A DNA stretch of 8,875 bases, from the NCBI GenBank assembly GCA_021790555.1, contig JAJYGY010000287.1, positions 1 to 8,875 of the forward strand, read 5' to 3'. This document shows, one piece after another, positions 6,126 to 8,875 of the stretch (position 1 is the stretch's first letter; the number at the start of each line of letters is the position of its first letter). Made by a program: the position numbers and the translations under genes. The notes beneath the pieces were generated by a model, which did not search any database, was not told where the DNA came from, and saw nothing but the letters and a program-made list of their open reading frames with translations. This stretch comes from a bacterium (lineage in GTDB: Bacteria; Oederibacteriota; JAJYGY01).

Positions 6126-7015
6126 AAAACCTCGTCGTGGGGGCCTCGGGGCAGGTGGGCCAGGCCCTCGTCCGGGCCTTCAAGATCCAGAACAAGCCCT
6201 GGGTGGGCACGGCCCACACCCGCGCCCAGGCCGAGCCGGGCCTGAGGCCGCTCGACCTGGAGGACCTGGAGGCCGCGCCCGCGTTGATCCGCGAGCTTGG
6301 GCCCTCGGCGGTCTATTTTCCCGCCGGCTGGACCTGGGTGGACGGCTGCGAGGCCGACGAAGAGAAGGCCCAGAGGATCAACGCCCTGGCTCCCGAGGCC
6401 GCGGCCCGGGCCGCCAGGCTGGCCGGCGCCGCCTTCGTCTATTTTTCCACCGAATACGTCTTCGACGGCAAGGCCGGCCCCTACGCCGAAGGGGATCCGC
6501 CGGCCCCCCTGGGCGCCTACGCCCGCTCCAAGCTGGAGGGGGAAAAGCGGGTGCTTCTGGCCCATCCCGGGGCCCTGGTGGCGCGCACCACGGTGGTCTA
6601 CGGCCCGGAGCCACAGGGGAAAAATTTCGTCTACCAGCTGGTCGCGAACCTGGGCCAGGGAAAGCCCATGCGGGTGCCGGGGGACCAGGTGTCCAACCCC
6701 ACCTACAACGACGACCTGGCCCGGGCCTGCTACGAGCTGGTGATGTTCGGCATGGCGGGCACCTACCACGTGGTGGGCAGGGACCGGCTGGACAGGCTGG
6801 CCTTCGCCCGGGAGGCCTGCCGCGTGTTCGGCCTGGACCGGGAACTGCTGCGGCCGGTTTCCACGGCGGACCTGGGCCAGAAGGCGGCGCGCCCCCTGGA
6901 CGCGGGACTGAAGGCGGACAAGCTGGAAGCCGAGCTGGGCTGGAGGCCGCGGGGCGCGCGGGCGGGCCTGGAGGCCATGAAGGCGGAACTGGACAGGGCC
7001 GGGGGGAGGTCCTAG
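6122..7015 (+). CDS. RmlD-like NAD(P)-dependent sugar-nucleotide reductase (SDR superfamily)
   Basis: A 297-residue extended short-chain dehydrogenase. GASGQVG (7-13) is the Rossmann nucleotide-binding glycine motif. FSTEYVFDGKAGPYAE (108-122) carries the catalytic Ser/Thr in the STxYVFDG block typical of dTDP-4-dehydrorhamnose reductases, and Tyr133 and Lys137 in YARSKLEGE form the YxxxK pair. RTTVVYG (155-161), PTYNDDLARA (193-202) and a C-terminal ELGWRP follow the RmlD pattern, and the length fits. RmlD makes dTDP-L-rhamnose for surface polysaccharide, but the same fold includes related reductases and the MAT2B regulatory subunit. No rmlA, rmlB or rmlC is in view, so the exact substrate is open. 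The ATG overlaps the rnhB stop and has a GGGAGGGG ribosome binding site just upstream. The next gene starts one base after its TAG. Confidence 0.85.
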   Translation: MKNLVVGASGQVGQALVRAFKIQNKPWVGTAHTRAQAEPGLRPLDLEDLEAAPALIRELGPSAVYFPAGWTWVDGCEADEEKAQRINALAPEAAARAARLAGAAFVYFSTEYVFDGKAGPYAEGDPPAPLGAYARSKLEGEKRVLLAHPGALVARTTVVYGPEPQGKNFVYQLVANLGQGKPMRVPGDQVSNPTYNDDLARACYELVMFGMAGTYHVVGRDRLDRLAFAREACRVFGLDRELLRPVSTADLGQKAARPLDAGLKADKLEAELGWRPRGARAGLEAMKAELDRAGGRS

Positions 7016-7016
7016 G

Positions 7017-7697
7017 ATGACCCCCGCCCTGGCGCTTTATTCGGACGAATCGGGCGGATCGGGCGAGTGCTGGAGGGCCCTGGCGGCGGTTTCCGGCCCC
7101 GCGCCGGCCCTCGACGGGCTGGAAAGGGAGCTGGCCGGGCACGCCCGGCGCCACGGGGTGAGCGACCTGAAGTGGAGCCGGGTGCGCACCCGGCGGCCCC
7201 GCCTGGAGGCTTGCCGCGACTTTTTCCACAGCGCCCGGCTGGCCGTGGAAAGGCGCGACCTCTGCCTGGACGTCCTGGTGTGGAGGGCCCGGCCGCCCCT
7301 GAGAAGGCCGGCCTGGAGGCAGGAGCGGGGCGAATGGGAGGGCATGTACGCCCGCCTGCTGCGGACGGCCGCCCGGCGCTGGGAGCCGGGGCTGTGGTCC
7401 TTCTTTCCCGACCAGCGGACGGGTTTGAACTGGGCCGGGGTGCTGAAGAAGGTGAACCGGTCCCGGAGGTTCCAGTACTCGGGTTTCCGGCCCCTGCCTT
7501 CGGCCGAGAACCACCTGGTGCAGCTGGCCGACCTGGTGGCGGGCATGGCCCGCTTTTCCAGCGCGCGCCGGCCTGAAGGCGGAGGCCTGATTCCGGCCAC
7601 GCAAAACCGCCTCGAGCTGGCCCGCGAGTTCGGGGGGCTGGCGAGGATCACCACCCTGGCCCCCGCGGCATCACGCGGACGGAAGGCGGGGACATAA
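7017..7697 (+). CDS. DUF3800 domain protein
   Basis: A 226-residue soluble protein. It begins with the DUF3800 hallmark LYSDESGGSGE (Asp10, Glu11, Ser12), followed by a strand typical of the family, then DLKWS at 50-54, FFPDQR with Asp132, and the closing motif HLVQLADLVAGMARF (166-180) with Asp172. The conserved acidic residues at the start and in the LADLVAG helix look like an RNase H-like metal site, so a nuclease is often suspected; this is an inference and not something the sequence proves. The ATG at 7017 has GGGGGGAGG at 7001-7009, 7 nt upstream, and follows the previous stop by one base. The last 15 residues are basic and low in complexity. DUF3800 genes are often seen in accessory DNA, but here the gene has the same codon use and spacing as its housekeeping neighbours. 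Confidence 0.82.
   Translation: MTPALALYSDESGGSGECWRALAAVSGPAPALDGLERELAGHARRHGVSDLKWSRVRTRRPRLEACRDFFHSARLAVERRDLCLDVLVWRARPPLRRPAWRQERGEWEGMYARLLRTAARRWEPGLWSFFPDQRTGLNWAGVLKKVNRSRRFQYSGFRPLPSAENHLVQLADLVAGMARFSSARRPEGGGLIPATQNRLELAREFGGLARITTLAPAASRGRKAGT
7177..7194. repeat. Perfect 18-bp palindrome inside the DUF3800 gene
   Basis: GCCGGGTGCGCACCCGGC reads identically on both strands. It lies within codons for SRVRTRR of the DUF3800 protein. At this base composition about one such site would be expected in several windows of this size, so it may be chance. Confidence 0.5.
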
Positions 7698-7714
7698 CAT
7701 TCCTGGGAGGCGGC

Positions 7715-8380
7715 ATGCCCAACCGAAAGAAAGTGACGCTCAAAACCTACCTGCTCACGGGTTTCCTGGCCATCCTGCCCCTGCTGATCACCTGGTTCGT
7801 GCTGGGGATCCTCGTCAGCCTGCTGGTGCGGCACGTGGGGCCGGTCAGCGAGGCGGTGCTCTCCCTGGCCCTGCCCAAGGAGACCCTGGTGAGGCTGGAC
7901 GCCTGGTACGTGCCCACCATCCTGGGCTCGGTGGCCATGGTGGTCATCATCTTCTTCATCGGCGTGGCCACCCAGATGTTCATCGGCCGGCTGGTCTTTT
8001 CGGTGATGGAGGGGGTCATCCGGCACATCCCGCTGGTCAACGCCATCTACGACGGCGTGCACCAGGTGGTGTCGGCCTTCAGCGTGCAGGGCGACGCCAA
8101 GCTGCGCCAGGTGGTGCTGGCCAGGATCACGCCGGGAGGGGCCTACGCCCTGGGCTTCCTGACGGCCGAGGTGGCCGCGCCCAATCCTTCCTGGGGGAGG
8201 AAAAAGGCGGCCCTGGTGTACGTGCCCAGCAACCAGCTCTACCTGGGGCACACCTTCCTGGTGGACCTGAAGGACGTGGTGCCCCTGGACATGACGGTGG
8301 AGCAGGGCATGAAGCTGGTGGTCACGGCGGGGCTGGCCGTGCCGCCGGGCTTCGCCAGGCCCTCCAAGAGGAAATCCTGA
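7715..8380 (+). CDS. DUF502 family two-pass membrane protein
   Basis: A 221-residue inner-membrane protein. A basic N-terminus (MPNRKK) is followed by a hydrophobic helix at 12-38 (with PLLITWFVLGILVSLLV) and a second at about 65-90 (GSVAMVVIIFFIGVAT). A soluble C-terminal domain follows, with the DUF502 core HIPLVNAIYDGVHQVVSAF (104-122), LARITPGGAYALGFLT (135-150) and a closing DLKDVVPLDMTVEQGMKLV. The segment at 169-180 reads YVPSNQLYLGHT where, from memory, most members carry a VPTTPNPTSG-like signature, so this looks like a divergent subfamily. The biochemical role of DUF502 proteins is not known to me. The ATG has GGGAGG at 7705-7710, 4 nt upstream, and the gap after the DUF3800 gene is only 17 nt. 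A glycosyltransferase starts 4 nt after its stop, which hints at envelope work. Confidence 0.85.
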   Translation: MPNRKKVTLKTYLLTGFLAILPLLITWFVLGILVSLLVRHVGPVSEAVLSLALPKETLVRLDAWYVPTILGSVAMVVIIFFIGVATQMFIGRLVFSVMEGVIRHIPLVNAIYDGVHQVVSAFSVQGDAKLRQVVLARITPGGAYALGFLTAEVAAPNPSWGRKKAALVYVPSNQLYLGHTFLVDLKDVVPLDMTVEQGMKLVVTAGLAVPPGFARPSKRKS

Positions 8381-8384
8381 TCCC

Positions 8385-8875
8385 ATGCCGGAATTCCTGA
8401 AAGCCTACCTGGCCAACCTCCTGAGCGGCGTCACGCTGGGCCTGGAGAAGATCCTGGCGTCGCTGCAGGGCCAGGAGTTCGAACCCGGCAAGACCCACGC
8501 GGCCGAGGACTTCAAGCGCCTGCGCGAAAGCGACCCGGACGACATGGGCCGCCGCATCCTGTGGATCATCCGGCTGCGCTACCTGGTGACGGTGGTGGTG
8601 CCCCTGCTGGATGAGCAGGATAACCTGCCGGCCCTGTACGAACAGATCACACGGGCCCTGGACGGGCGGTACGACTACGAGATAGTCTTCGTGGACGACG
8701 GCAGCACGGACAACAGCTTCCCGGTCCTCAAGGGGCTGCACGCCTCGGACCCGCGGGTGCGGATCATTCGCTTTCGCCGGAACTTCGGGAAGACGGCGGC
8801 CCTGCAAGCCGGTTTTGCCCACGCCCGCGGCGAGGTGATCGTCGCGATGGACGCCGATTTGCAGAACGACCCGGC
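8385..8875 (+). CDS. GT2-family polyprenyl-phosphate-type glycosyltransferase (partial, N-terminal part)
   Basis: Open from ATG 8385 to the window edge (163 complete codons), so the C-terminus is missing. The catalytic GT-A fold begins at about residue 67: TVVVPLLDEQDNLPALYEQI (69-88), VFVDDGSTDNS (101-111) with the nucleotide-binding Asp pair, RRNFGKTAALQAGFAHARGE (131-150), and MDADLQNDP (155-163) with the metal-binding DxD motif. The RNFGK...A..AG pattern and DADLQ.DP are typical of GT2 enzymes of the dolichol/undecaprenyl-phosphate hexose transferase group (DPM1, ArnC, GtrB types), which load a sugar onto a lipid carrier at the inner membrane. The 66-residue region ahead of the core is unusual: a leucine-rich helix, an acidic/basic charged stretch, then LWIIRLRYL. 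GAGGAA at 8368-8373 is 11 nt upstream of ATG 8385. No internal start has a better site. Confidence 0.9.
   Translation, partial: MPEFLKAYLANLLSGVTLGLEKILASLQGQEFEPGKTHAAEDFKRLRESDPDDMGRRILWIIRLRYLVTVVVPLLDEQDNLPALYEQITRALDGRYDYEIVFVDDGSTDNSFPVLKGLHASDPRVRIIRFRRNFGKTAALQAGFAHARGEVIVAMDADLQNDP

Noticed and set aside
7037..8386. 449-codon open frame on the minus strand opposite DUF3800 and DUF502
   Set aside because: His/Gln/Gly-rich antisense shadow; the sense strand holds recognisable proteins with ribosome binding sites.
1..8875. Mobile element, CRISPR, defence island or RNA gene
   Set aside because: I found no transposase, integrase, direct-repeat array, tRNA-like or rRNA-like sequence, and composition and gene packing look uniform throughout.

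Overview
This window is very G+C-rich (roughly 70% by eye). Every gene I can support lies on the + strand, packed into two blocks. Intergenic gaps are tiny and there are two ATGA start/stop overlaps. I see no insertion sequences, phage genes, tRNAs, rRNAs or CRISPR arrays. Short Shine-Dalgarno-type sites, a KpsF/GutQ-type sugar-phosphate isomerase module, an RmlD-like sugar reductase and a polyprenyl-phosphate-type glycosyltransferase suggest a Gram-negative bacterium with an elaborate cell surface. The two radical-SAM/B12-type proteins would suit an anaerobe, perhaps of the Desulfobacterota type. That taxonomic guess is weak.

Block A (1-1982) holds the tail of one protein that resembles the end of a B12-binding radical SAM enzyme, then a perfect 13-bp hairpin, a 65-residue conserved-looking small protein, and a complete B12-binding-domain radical SAM protein. 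The C-terminal ends of the two large proteins resemble each other, so they are probably tandem paralogues. The block closes with a clear intrinsic terminator (2021-2048).

Block B begins with a plausible sigma70 promoter (2075-2104) and runs off the right edge. Its first gene is the highlight of the window: one ~916-residue polypeptide carrying three complete-looking enzyme modules in series. These are a DapA/NAL-type pyruvate (Schiff-base) aldolase, a PfkB-type sugar kinase and a KpsF/GutQ/KdsD-type arabinose-5-phosphate isomerase (SIS) domain. Key residues of all three are present. The order matches a hypothetical route from 3-deoxy-D-manno-octulosonate (KDO) to pyruvate plus D-arabinose, then D-arabinose-5-P, then D-ribulose-5-P.

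Downstream follow an O6-alkylguanine-DNA alkyltransferase (Ogt type), ribonuclease HII, an RmlD-like NAD(P)-dependent sugar reductase, a DUF3800 protein, a two-pass DUF502 membrane protein, and the start of a GT2 polyprenyl-phosphate glycosyltransferase with an unusual N-terminal extension. This looks like a mixed housekeeping and envelope operon rather than a mobile or defence island.
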